From assembly GCA_040830545.1 (NCBI GenBank), contig JBFOMB010000139.1, positions 1 to 30,598 on the forward strand: 30,598 nt of DNA. Reading direction: 5' to 3'. A program made the translations under genes and the position numbers. This document shows, in pieces, positions 1 to 7,578 of this stretch. Each line of letters begins with the position of its first letter. The stretch's first letter is position 1. The notes under the pieces are model-generated. The model was not told the DNA's origin. It saw only the letters and a list, made by a program, of their open reading frames with translations, and made no database searches. Origin of the DNA: HXMU1420-2 sp040830545 (GTDB lineage Bacteria; Pseudomonadota; Alphaproteobacteria; Rhodobacterales; Rhodobacteraceae).

Positions 1-219
1 CCCGAGGGCACGCGCTACACTGTGCTCGGCACGGATGGGTTTGGCCGGTCCGACAGCCGGGTGAACCTGCGCCGGTTTTTCGAAGTGGACGCCAACCACA
101 TTGCTGCAGCCGCCATGGTCGACCTTTACCAGATCGGCGCAGTGACCAAGGCCCAATTGCAAAAGGCGCTTAACGCATACGACATTGACGGCACCAAGCC
201 GAACCCGCGTCTGGTGTGA
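1..219 (+). CDS. aceE: Pyruvate dehydrogenase E1 component, C-terminal end (partial)
   Basis: This is the last 72 codons of a gene that begins before the window. The reading frame is open from base 1 and ends in TGA. The product ends like homodimeric AceE-type E1: the stretch GTDGFGRSDSR, then FFEVDANHIA, and the terminal NPRLV are close to the C-terminus of E. coli AceE. E1 is the thiamine-diphosphate subunit that decarboxylates pyruvate and acetylates the lipoyl group of E2 in the cytoplasm. The E2 gene starts 23 bp downstream on the same strand with an AG-rich ribosome binding site (AAGAGGAG), so the two are very probably one operon. The catalytic domains lie outside the window. Confidence 0.93.
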   Translation, partial: PEGTRYTVLGTDGFGRSDSRVNLRRFFEVDANHIAAAAMVDLYQIGAVTKAQLQKALNAYDIDGTKPNPRLV

Positions 220-242
220 CCGGGTAAGAGGAGACAGAAGAC

Positions 243-1502
243 ATGACAATCGAAGTAAAAGTTCCCGACATCGGTGATTTCACGGATGTCCCCGTTGTCA
301 GCATCCTCGTCGGCCCGGGCGATGTGGTGGCCGAAGAGGACTCGCTGATCGAAATCGAAAGCGACAAGGCAACGATGGAAGTGCCCTCGCCCGCAGCGGG
401 CAAGGTCGTGGAGATCAAGCTGAGCGAAGGCGACAGTGTTTCCGAGGGGTCGTTGATCCTTCTGCTGGAAGCGGACGCGGCAAGCGACTCGCCTGCCCCG
501 GCTGCAGCCCCTGCTGCCCCGGCACAGGCGGCCCCTGCACCAACCGCAGCGCCCGCACCCGCCGCCCCGGTCACCGATCAGGGTTTTGGCAAAGCGCACG
601 CCTCCCCATCCGTGCGCGCCTTTGCCCGGCAGTTGGATATCGACCTATCCAAGGTGAACGGATCGGGCCGCAAGGGCCGCATCCTGCGCGAAGACGTGAC
701 GGCCTTCCTCAAATCCAAATCCACCCCCGCCGCATCCGCTGGCGCGGCACAGGGTGGCATGGGCATTCCGCCGATCCCTGCCGTCGACTTCTCCAAATTC
801 GGGCCGGTCGAAGATGTGGAAATGCCCCGGATCAAGAAAATCTCGGGCCCGGCACTCCATCGGTCCTGGCTGAACATTCCGCATGTGACCCATAATGAAG
901 AGGCCGACATCACCGACCTCGATGGTTATCGCCGCGAGTTGGATGGCATCGCGAAGCAGGACGGGTATCGCGTCACGTTGCTGTCCTTTGTGATCAAGGC
1001 GAGCGTCTCGGCCTTGAAACAACATTGGGAGGTCAATTCTTCGATCCACCCTGATGGCGACAAACTGATCAAGAAGGATTTTTACAACATCGGCTTTGCG
1101 GCAGATACGCCAAACGGGCTGGTTGTACCGGTCATCAAGGACGCGGATCGAAAAGGGATCATCGAGATTTCCAAGGAACTAGGCGCACTGTCGGCCAAGG
1201 CCCGCGAAGGTCAGTTGAAAGGCCCGAACATGCAAGGCGCGACCTTCACGATCTCGTCGCTTGGCGGCATCGGTGGTACCAGCTTCACCCCCATCGTAAA
1301 CGCGCCAGAAGTCGCAATCCTGGGCCTGACCCGTTCGAAAATGGCACCGGTTTGGGAAAAAGACAGCGAAAGCTTTGTGCCGCGCAACATGCAGCCGCTT
1401 TCGCTGTCATATGATCACCGCGCGATTGACGGCGCGCTGGCGGCCCGTTTCTGCGCAACGCTGAAACACCTGCTCGGCGATGTGCGCCGGCTGATGCTGT
1501 AA
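243..1502 (+). CDS. aceF: Pyruvate dehydrogenase E2, dihydrolipoamide acetyltransferase
   Basis: The 419-residue product carries one lipoyl domain (about 1-76, with the lipoylated lysine K42 in ESDKATME). An Ala/Pro-rich linker follows (about 80-115), then a peripheral subunit-binding domain (about 119-157, SPSVRAFARQLDIDL) and the acyltransferase catalytic domain (about 190-419). The catalytic motif DHRAIDG is at 391-397. The enzyme transfers the acetyl group from lipoyl-lysine to CoA and forms the core of the pyruvate dehydrogenase complex. A single lipoyl domain is fewer than the three in E. coli AceF. The ATG is preceded by AAGAGGAG. The gene sits between the E1 end and an E3 gene that starts 12 bp after its stop. 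Confidence 0.97.
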   Translation: MTIEVKVPDIGDFTDVPVVSILVGPGDVVAEEDSLIEIESDKATMEVPSPAAGKVVEIKLSEGDSVSEGSLILLLEADAASDSPAPAAAPAAPAQAAPAPTAAPAPAAPVTDQGFGKAHASPSVRAFARQLDIDLSKVNGSGRKGRILREDVTAFLKSKSTPAASAGAAQGGMGIPPIPAVDFSKFGPVEDVEMPRIKKISGPALHRSWLNIPHVTHNEEADITDLDGYRRELDGIAKQDGYRVTLLSFVIKASVSALKQHWEVNSSIHPDGDKLIKKDFYNIGFAADTPNGLVVPVIKDADRKGIIEISKELGALSAKAREGQLKGPNMQGATFTISSLGGIGGTSFTPIVNAPEVAILGLTRSKMAPVWEKDSESFVPRNMQPLSLSYDHRAIDGALAARFCATLKHLLGDVRRLML

Positions 1503-1514
1503 GGGGGCGGTCAG

Positions 1515-3251
1515 ATGGAAGTCAAAGTTCCCGATATTGGTGATTTCAACGACGTGCCGGTGATCAGCGTGCTGGTCTCGGTCGGCGATACGGTTGCCGA
1601 AGAAGACGCGTTGATCGAGTTGGAAAGCGACAAGGCGACGATGGAAGTGCCGTCGCCCGCCGCAGGCAAGATCGTATCGATTGCCGTGTCCGAGGGTGAC
1701 AGCGTGTCCGAAGGGTCGCTGATCCTGACGCTGGAGGTGGCTGGGGCAAGCACGGTCTCGGAGGGCATCGAGCCCTCCTCCCCCGCTGCGGCTGCGCCGC
1801 AGGCGCTGGCCGCAACCGGGTCAGCCAGCGGCCCAGGCGATGTACACGCCGAGGTGGTTGTCCTGGGCTCTGGCCCTGGAGGGTACACCGCAGCCTTCCG
1901 CGCGGCGGACCTGGGCAAAAAGGTTGTGCTGATCGAAAAGGACGCAAACCTGGGCGGTGTTTGCCTGAACGTGGGCTGTATCCCGTCCAAAGCGCTGTTG
2001 CACGCGGCCAAGGTCATCACCGAAGCCGAAGAGATGGGCGAACATGGTGTCAGCTTTGCCAAACCCAAGGTCGACATCGACACGCTTCGCGGCTGGAAAG
2101 AAAGCGTGGTCAAGCAGTTGACCGGCGGCCTGTCGGGGTTGGCCAAGGGCCGCAAGGTTCAGGTTGTGAACGGCTATGGCAAATTCACTGGCCCCAACAT
2201 GATCGAGGTCGAAAATGACGGTGAGACAACCACCGTCAGCTTTGACCAGTGCATTATCGCGGCCGGGTCAGAACCCGTCACATTGCCTTTCATCCCGCAT
2301 GATGATCCGCGCGTAATCGATTCCACCGGCGCGCTGGAGCTGAAAGAAATCCCCAAGCGTCTGCTGGTTTTGGGCGGCGGCATCATCGGTCTGGAAATGG
2401 GCTGTGTCTATGACGCGCTGGGATCGAAAGTGACTGTGGTCGAGTTCATGGACCAGATCATCCCGGGCTGTGACAAGGACATTGTAAAGCCCCTGCAAAA
2501 GCGGATCGAGGGTCGGTACGAAAACATCTTCACCAAGACCAAGGTGACTGCAGTTGAGGCCCAGAAGAAGGGCCTGAAGGTCACCATGGAAGGTCCGGAT
2601 GGAGAAATGACGGACACGTTCGACATGGTGCTCGTCTCAGTCGGGCGGCGTCCAAATGGGCACAAGATTGATGCGGACAAGGCCGGGGTTGCGGTGGACG
2701 AACGTGGGTTCATTGCCGTCGACAACCAGCAACGCACGGGTCAGCCGCATATCTTTGCCATCGGCGACGTGGTCGGCCAACCAATGCTGGCGCACAAGGC
2801 TGTGCACGAAGGCAAGGTTGCGGCAGAGGTTTGTGCCGGGCACAAGCGGTTCTTTGACGCGCGCGTAATCCCGTCGGTCGCATACACCGATCCCGAAGTC
2901 GCTTGGGTCGGCCTCACTGAAACAGATGCCAAGGCGCAAGGGGTGAAAGTCGGCAAGGGGTCCTTCCCCTGGGCCGCTTCAGGACGGTCCCTGTCGTTGG
3001 GTCGATCCGAAGGCATTACCAAGCTGGTCTTTGATCCGGAAACCGACCGTGTTCTGGGGGCCGGGATCGTTGGCCCGAATGCCGGGGATCTGATCGCCGA
3101 GGTCGCGCTGGCGATAGAGATGGGGGCTGATGCGGTCGATCTGGGCCACACCATCCACCCGCACCCGACGCTTAGCGAAACGGTGAACTTTGCTGCCGAG
3201 ATGTTCGAAGGAACGATCACCGACCTCATGCCGCCGAAGAAGCGATCGTAG
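1515..3251 (+). CDS. lpdA: Dihydrolipoyl dehydrogenase (E3) with N-terminal lipoyl domain
   Basis: The 578-residue flavoprotein is about 110 residues longer than a standard E3 because it begins with a complete lipoyl domain (about 1-75, lysine K40 in ESDKATME). After an Ala-rich linker come the FAD-binding motif GSGPGG (about 118-123), the redox disulfide C150/C155 in GGVCLNVGC, a second dinucleotide site LGGGIIG for NAD, and the C-terminal dimer domain with the active-site HPHPTLSE (H550, E555). It reoxidises dihydrolipoyl groups with NAD+. A purine-rich ribosome binding site (AAGGGGGCGG) precedes the ATG. It is the last gene of the pdh operon and is followed by a strong terminator. The E3 activity is certain; use by the pyruvate complex is inferred from position and the shared lipoyl domain. 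Confidence 0.97.
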   Translation: MEVKVPDIGDFNDVPVISVLVSVGDTVAEEDALIELESDKATMEVPSPAAGKIVSIAVSEGDSVSEGSLILTLEVAGASTVSEGIEPSSPAAAAPQALAATGSASGPGDVHAEVVVLGSGPGGYTAAFRAADLGKKVVLIEKDANLGGVCLNVGCIPSKALLHAAKVITEAEEMGEHGVSFAKPKVDIDTLRGWKESVVKQLTGGLSGLAKGRKVQVVNGYGKFTGPNMIEVENDGETTTVSFDQCIIAAGSEPVTLPFIPHDDPRVIDSTGALELKEIPKRLLVLGGGIIGLEMGCVYDALGSKVTVVEFMDQIIPGCDKDIVKPLQKRIEGRYENIFTKTKVTAVEAQKKGLKVTMEGPDGEMTDTFDMVLVSVGRRPNGHKIDADKAGVAVDERGFIAVDNQQRTGQPHIFAIGDVVGQPMLAHKAVHEGKVAAEVCAGHKRFFDARVIPSVAYTDPEVAWVGLTETDAKAQGVKVGKGSFPWAASGRSLSLGRSEGITKLVFDPETDRVLGAGIVGPNAGDLIAEVALAIEMGADAVDLGHTIHPHPTLSETVNFAAEMFEGTITDLMPPKKRS

Positions 3252-3298
3252 CCAGCAAACACTGGATCGCTCCGGAATGGCCCACAGAAAACAAAGGC

Positions 3299-3325
3299 AA
3301 AAGGCACCCTTTTGGGTGCCTTTTT
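3299..3325 (+). terminator. Rho-independent terminator after lpdA, probably bidirectional
   Basis: A perfect 11-bp stem (3299-3309 pairing with 3314-3324) closes a TTTT loop and ends in a run of T. The left arm begins with A, so the hairpin also has a U-tract when read on the other strand. It lies between lpdA and the convergent gene that ends at 3328, and should serve both. Confidence 0.9.
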
Positions 3326-3327
3326 GT

Positions 3328-3834
3328 TTACGGCATCAGCACATCCGCCCTGCCGAATACGGCAGTGTCGGTGGTCAGATCATCATAAACCAGCTCGACC
3401 TCGATCTGCTGAATTGAGCCCAATTCGAAACCCCTGTAGGGCAATCCGTCCTCCTCCAGCAAAACGCCCGGCATGGGCTGATCCATGTGGCAATCCGGCA
3501 GGCCCCAACTCTCGACCGGTGCCCCGTTGAGCCCGATCCGCAGGTCCACCAGCCCACAACGCCAGGACAGAATTTGCGTGACGTAAACAAGGTCCTCGCC
3601 CCCATATTCACGCACGGCCACCCACGATGATTTCGTCGCAGACAGGATCGGCTTGACCTCAACCGCAGTGGTGAATTTGCCGGTTGGTTCTTGCGGCTCT
3701 GCGACCAGAACAGGCGAGGTTGACGCAACAGACGCGGTGTTCGCGGCCCCTTCCTCAGCTCCCGATTGCACCGCCATGGCTGCCAATGTCAGTATCGTTC
3801 CAAGCAAAACAGTTCCCCCAAAGAAAACATGCAA
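3328..3834 (-). CDS. Small exported protein of unknown function
   Basis: I do not recognise the family. With a TTG start at 3834 the product is 168 residues: a hydrophobic N-terminus (HVFFGGTVLLGTILTLAAMA) that looks like a signal peptide or anchor, a low-complexity Ser/Thr/Ala/Pro segment to about residue 55, and a globular region of about 110 residues with two cysteines (in SWRCGL and LPDCHM) that could form a periplasmic disulfide. The frame stays open further upstream but that part does not look like protein. The start is uncertain because no clear ribosome binding site precedes the TTG, and a start further downstream would remove the hydrophobic segment. The gene converges on lpdA and shares its terminator. 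Confidence 0.6.
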   Translation of the reverse strand: MHVFFGGTVLLGTILTLAAMAVQSGAEEGAANTASVASTSPVLVAEPQEPTGKFTTAVEVKPILSATKSSWVAVREYGGEDLVYVTQILSWRCGLVDLRIGLNGAPVESWGLPDCHMDQPMPGVLLEEDGLPYRGFELGSIQQIEVELVYDDLTTDTAVFGRADVLMP

Positions 3835-3853
3835 TTCAATATTACACGGGGTT

Positions 3854-3881
3854 TTGTTCGCTAGGACTCCCGGCCTATAAT
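3854..3881 (+). promoter_or_regulatory. Candidate sigma-70 promoter for the glycosyltransferase-like gene
   Basis: TTGTTC at 3854-3859 and a perfect TATAAT at 3876-3881 are separated by 16 bp. A start of transcription near 3888 would leave a leader of roughly 37 nt before the ATG at 3925. The promoter supports that ATG over the in-frame ATG at 3880, which overlaps the -10 box. Confidence 0.6.
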
Positions 3882-3924
3882 GTCCGCAAAGAGCAGACAC
3901 TACGCCCCGTGCACAGGTACGAGT

Positions 3925-4929
3925 ATGGCAAAAAAACAGGCCACCGGCAAAGAGTTCAACATCATGATCGTCGGCCAGACCGGTCGATTGATGTACGAGG
4001 CGGTGTTGTTCGCAGCCTCGCTGCGGCAGATGTCCCCCGGGTTCAAGGGCAAGCTGTTTGTGGCGGTTCCGCAACCCGGGCCGAATTGGGCCAGTGATCC
4101 CTCGATCCGGCAGGGCGACGTGCTGGAAGCGCTCGCCTCGCTCAACGCGGAAATCCTGCCGTTCGAAAACAGGGCGTTCGGGCAGAAATACCCCTATGGC
4201 AACAAGATCGAAGCACTACTGGCCCTGCCCGAGGGGGAGCCGTTTGTGTTTTTTGATACGGACACTTTGGTGCTGGACGATCTGAACCAGATTCCTTTTG
4301 ATTTCGACCGCCCCAGCGCGTCACTGCGCCGTGAAGGGACTTGGCCCAAACTGGAACTGTACGGCCCCGGTTACACGCAAATCTGGCAGTCGCTCTATAA
4401 GCGGTTCGGGTTGAATTTCGAAAGCAGCCTTGATCCAGCTTGGCCTGATGAGTTCTGGCGACGCTATCTATATTTCAATGCCGGGTACTTTTTTTACAAA
4501 TGCCCACGCAAATTCGGCAGCCGGTTCCTGACCTATGCCAAATCCGTGCGCGATGACCCTCCGCCAGAGCTGATTTGCCAGTCACTGGACCCCTGGCTGG
4601 ATCAGGTGGTTCTGCCGCTGGTCATTCACGGGCTGGGCGGCGGGCGCGATACTTTGCCCGACGGGCTGCTGGACGGCGCGGTGACCTGCCACTACCGGCT
4701 GTTCCCGATGCTCTATGCGCGGGAAAGCGACAAGGTGATAGAGGTGCTGGAAGCCGTGACGGCGCCGAACAAGATCAAGAAGGTGCTGAAATCCTACGAC
4801 CCGATCAAACGCATGGTGTTCCAGGGGCGCGGCCATAAGGTGCGCGCGCTGTTTGATCGTGACAACCTGCCCCGCAAGGAGCAGGCCATCCGCAACCGGA
4901 TCAAATCCGAAGGATTCTGGATGCGGTAA
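3925..4929 (+). CDS. GT-A-like glycosyltransferase family protein
   Basis: The 334-residue product has features of a nucleotide-sugar-dependent GT-A fold. There is a beta-strand start (FNIMIVGQ) at about 11-18. An acidic DxD motif lies at D111-T-D113 inside VFFDTDTLVLDD, the usual metal and UDP-sugar site. A YFNAGYFFYK segment follows at about 190, as in glycogenin/GT8-like enzymes where an FNAG motif contacts the substrate. The C-terminal third is basic. There is no signal peptide or membrane span, so it should be cytoplasmic. The donor and acceptor cannot be read from the sequence. I chose the ATG at 3925 because a good promoter ends at 3881 and AGGTACGAG precedes the ATG. It stands alone, with no neighbouring polysaccharide genes. 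Confidence 0.72.
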   Translation: MAKKQATGKEFNIMIVGQTGRLMYEAVLFAASLRQMSPGFKGKLFVAVPQPGPNWASDPSIRQGDVLEALASLNAEILPFENRAFGQKYPYGNKIEALLALPEGEPFVFFDTDTLVLDDLNQIPFDFDRPSASLRREGTWPKLELYGPGYTQIWQSLYKRFGLNFESSLDPAWPDEFWRRYLYFNAGYFFYKCPRKFGSRFLTYAKSVRDDPPPELICQSLDPWLDQVVLPLVIHGLGGGRDTLPDGLLDGAVTCHYRLFPMLYARESDKVIEVLEAVTAPNKIKKVLKSYDPIKRMVFQGRGHKVRALFDRDNLPRKEQAIRNRIKSEGFWMR

Positions 4930-4954
4930 CACGCGGATCTGGCCAGGTTGGGCG

Positions 4955-4982
4955 TTTTCGGCAAAATGTGATAGGGTATAGT
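4955..4982 (+). promoter_or_regulatory. Candidate promoter for the small lipoprotein gene
   Basis: TTTTCG at 4955-4960 and TATAGT at 4977-4982 are separated by 16 bp, about 28 bp before the ATG at 5011. The -10 is good and the -35 is weak, so this is tentative. Confidence 0.4.
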
Positions 4983-5010
4983 CCTCCATTCAAACGGACG
5001 GAGGCAATAT

Positions 5011-5316
5011 ATGCCCACGTTTCCGAAACTGTTGATCGCCTGCGCCACGACGCTGACACTCACTGCCTGCATCCACACTGCGGACACGATAGTCGGCAAG
5101 GTCAAAGTTGGTTCCAAATCCTACGATGTTTTTGAAACCCGGACCTTTGTCAGTGGTCGGGAAACCGGCCTGATCTACCGGGTCCTGATTGAAACCGGGG
5201 TGCTCATAAATTGCGCCGAAAACTCCTTTGAAAGCTGTCGTCAGGCCGCGCGGGCCTATCTGCAATCCCGCGAAAGGGTACCTGTAACTTTGGAAGAGGA
5301 TAGCCTGCCCCACTAA
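5011..5316 (+). CDS. Small lipoprotein of unknown function
   Basis: The 101-residue product begins with a lipoprotein signal peptide, with a hydrophobic stretch and the lipobox LTAC (cysteine at about residue 20), so it should be lipid-anchored in the envelope. The mature part is about 80 residues with two more cysteines near INCAENSFESC. I recognise no named family. A strong ribosome binding site (GGACGGAGG) precedes the ATG. It lies between the glycosyltransferase-like gene and metY on the same strand but seems to have its own promoter at 4955-4982. Confidence 0.8.
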   Translation: MPTFPKLLIACATTLTLTACIHTADTIVGKVKVGSKSYDVFETRTFVSGRETGLIYRVLIETGVLINCAENSFESCRQAARAYLQSRERVPVTLEEDSLPH

Positions 5317-5396
5317 CGGGGTCGGCTGGCATAGCCATTGTCCTTTGTGGGTCTTTGGCCTAACCCTTCGGTAACTTTGACCGGAGGCGACAGCTC

Positions 5397-6692
5397 ATGA
5401 CCCAAGACGGCCCGACATACGGCTTTGACACCCTTCAGATCCACGCAGGCGCACGGCCCGACCCCGCAACCGGCGCACGCCAAACGCCGATCTATCAGAC
5501 CACGGCGTATGTCTTCCGTGATGCGGAACACGCTGCTGCACTGTTTAACCTTCAGGAAGTTGGCTTCATCTATTCCCGCCTGACCAACCCGACCGTCGCG
5601 GTTTTGCAGGAACGCATTGCGACGCTTGAGGGGGGCACCGGCGCGGTTTGCTGTTCTTCGGGCCATGCCGCGCAGATCATGGCGCTGTTCCCACTGATGC
5701 AGCCGGGTATGAATGTTGTGGCCTCCACCCGCCTTTATGGTGGGACGGTCACGCAGTTCAGCCAGACGATCAAACGCTTTGGCTGGTCGGCGACATTCGT
5801 CGATTTCGACGATCTGGACGCCGTGAAGGCCGCGGTTGATGACAACACCCGCGCCATTTTCTGTGAATCCATCGCCAACCCCGGCGGTTACATTACCGAT
5901 TTGGATGCGATTGCCAAAGTCGCGGACGATGCCGGCATTCCGCTGGTGGTCGACAACACATCTGCGACGCCCTACCTCTGCCGCCCGATTGAACACGGTG
6001 CGACGCTGGTTGTGCACTCCACGACCAAATACCTGACCGGCACCGGCACTGTGACCGGTGGTGCGGGGGTGGACAGCGGCACGTTTGACTGGTCCGCCAG
6101 TGACAAATTCCCGTCGCTCAGCCAGCCGGAACCCGCCTATCACGGGCTGAAGTTTCACGAGACGTTTGGCCCGCTGGCCTACACGTTCCATGGCATTGCC
6201 ATTGGCCTGCGTGATTTGGGCATGACGATGAACCCGCAGGCTGCGCATTACACGCTGATGGGCATCGAAACCCTGTCCTTGCGGATGCAGCGTCACGTGG
6301 AAAACGCGGAAAAGATCGCCGCGTGGCTGGAAAAAGACCCACGCGTGGATTTCGTGACCTATGCGGGGCTCAAATCGTCGCCCTATTCCAAGCGAATGAA
6401 AAAGATCTGCCCCAAAGGCGCGGGCGGGCTCTTCACCTTTGCGGTCAAGGGCGGCTACGACGCCTGTGTAAAACTGGTGAACTCGCTGGAAATTTTCAGC
6501 CACGTCGCCAACCTGGGCGACGCGCGGTCGTTGATCATTCACTCGGCGTCGACCACGCACCGCCAATTGACACCTGAACAACAAGAGGCAGCAGGCGCAG
6601 CGCCAAACGTGGTGCGCGTGTCCATCGGGATCGAGGACGCTGACGACCTGATCGAAGACCTGGACCGGGCGCTGAGCGCAGCAACGGCCTAA
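5397..6692 (+). CDS. metY: O-acetylhomoserine aminocarboxypropyltransferase (sulfhydrylase)
   Basis: The 431-residue product is a Cys/Met metabolism PLP-dependent enzyme of the usual length for O-acetylhomoserine sulfhydrylase (about 425-435, longer than cystathionine synthases at about 390). The start TLQIHAGARPDPATGARQ, the YSRLTNPTV motif near residue 62 and the PLP lysine K211 in HSTTKYLTG are diagnostic. It makes homocysteine (or methionine) from O-acetylhomoserine and sulfide (or methanethiol) in the cytoplasm. GGAGG precedes the ATG. The gap to the preceding lipoprotein is 80 bp. I looked there for a SAM-binding riboswitch and saw no convincing one, so regulation is not visible. Confidence 0.95.
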   Translation: MTQDGPTYGFDTLQIHAGARPDPATGARQTPIYQTTAYVFRDAEHAAALFNLQEVGFIYSRLTNPTVAVLQERIATLEGGTGAVCCSSGHAAQIMALFPLMQPGMNVVASTRLYGGTVTQFSQTIKRFGWSATFVDFDDLDAVKAAVDDNTRAIFCESIANPGGYITDLDAIAKVADDAGIPLVVDNTSATPYLCRPIEHGATLVVHSTTKYLTGTGTVTGGAGVDSGTFDWSASDKFPSLSQPEPAYHGLKFHETFGPLAYTFHGIAIGLRDLGMTMNPQAAHYTLMGIETLSLRMQRHVENAEKIAAWLEKDPRVDFVTYAGLKSSPYSKRMKKICPKGAGGLFTFAVKGGYDACVKLVNSLEIFSHVANLGDARSLIIHSASTTHRQLTPEQQEAAGAAPNVVRVSIGIEDADDLIEDLDRALSAATA

Positions 6693-6710
6693 GGATTAGC
6701 CCATCCAACC

Positions 6711-6736
6711 GCCATCGGCGATCATTCGCCGATGGC
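6711..6736. terminator. Perfect hairpin between convergent genes
   Basis: An 11-bp perfect inverted repeat (6711-6721 with 6726-6736) has a 4-base loop. It overlaps the last codons of the minus-strand SIMPL gene, whose stop codon falls in the loop. There is no T-run on either side, so it may act as a transcript end or RNA-stability element rather than a classical terminator. Confidence 0.45.
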
Positions 6737-7420
6737 AAACACCATGGTGACCGTCGCTTCGACCGTCACCTCCCCTGCTGCAATCGCTGTCCCACCACCG
6801 CGTGCTGTGGCCATTTCCATCATCTGTGGGTGCGGCACGCCGCTTTGATCAGTGATCGTCAGGACATGCCCCAATGGTACACCTGCTGCCTCGGCCAGCA
6901 AGGTTGCTCGCGCCATAGCATCCACAACTGCCGCCTTCCGCGCCGCGTCGGCCAACGGATCAGGATCCTGCAATCCGAACCGAAGCCCCTGAAATGCGTT
7001 GGCGCCATCGCTTAGCACAGCGTCCAGCAGATCGCCGAGCCGATCCAGATTTTGAACTCGGACCATCACCATGTTGCTTGCAGAAAACCCAGTGATGGCG
7101 GGCTGATCCCCGCTGCCGGACGACCGATCTGTCCAAAGCGGTGACAAGTTGAGGTTCCGGGTCTGCATATCCTCCGCCGCAATCCCAAGCTGCGTCAGGC
7201 GTGTCAGAATGCGAGAGACATCTTCGGAGACTTTAGCCATCGCGACCTGCGCTTCTTTGTCCGTATGCGTTACGCCCAGCGTCAATGTGGCCATATCAGG
7301 CGCGGCTGAAACCTGCCCTTGCCCGGATACTGTGATCCGTCGCGGCTCGCCCACATCCGCCGCCAAGGCTGCCAGAGGCAGACCCACAATAAGTGCCAGC
7401 ACAGAAACAATTCGCAGCAT
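6722..7420 (-). CDS. SIMPL-domain (DUF541) periplasmic protein
   Basis: The 232-residue product starts with a signal peptide (LRIVSVLALIVGLPLAALA, cleavage around residue 20). The rest matches the SIMPL/DUF541 family (E. coli YggE): RRITVSGQGQVSAAPD at the start, then TLTLGVTHTDKEAQ, the mid-region motif NLNLSPLW, and VVDAMARATLLAEAAGV near the C-terminal third. Family members are periplasmic or outer-membrane-associated; YggE is linked to protection from oxidative stress, but the molecular function is unsettled. I chose the ATG at 7420 because GGAGGGAC lies just before it and the signal peptide starts there; a further 17 codons upstream are open but poor. It diverges from the large membrane protein gene. 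Confidence 0.88.
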   Translation of the reverse strand: MLRIVSVLALIVGLPLAALAADVGEPRRITVSGQGQVSAAPDMATLTLGVTHTDKEAQVAMAKVSEDVSRILTRLTQLGIAAEDMQTRNLNLSPLWTDRSSGSGDQPAITGFSASNMVMVRVQNLDRLGDLLDAVLSDGANAFQGLRFGLQDPDPLADAARKAAVVDAMARATLLAEAAGVPLGHVLTITDQSGVPHPQMMEMATARGGGTAIAAGEVTVEATVTMVFAIGE

Positions 7421-7578
7421 GTCGTCCCTCCGTTGCCCGTTATGACCATCAACCAAGCGATCAGATGACACAAGCGGCGGAATAGCTTATACTTTCCTTC
7501 GGCGAACTGCTGCTTTAAACCAGCGGCGGATGGAGGAGTCGCTCCTCGCCAGTGTTGAAACGGTGCTTACGGGACGGC

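Noticed and set aside
5317..5396. Possible SAM riboswitch before metY
   Set aside because: Two small hairpins can be drawn, but I could not find the conserved core or pseudoknot of SAM-II or SAM/SAH riboswitches, and the gap is only 80 bp.
5313..6584. A minus-strand open frame of 423 codons opposite metY
   Set aside because: It is a by-product of the GC-rich codon use of metY; it has low-complexity, Arg-rich content and no domain.
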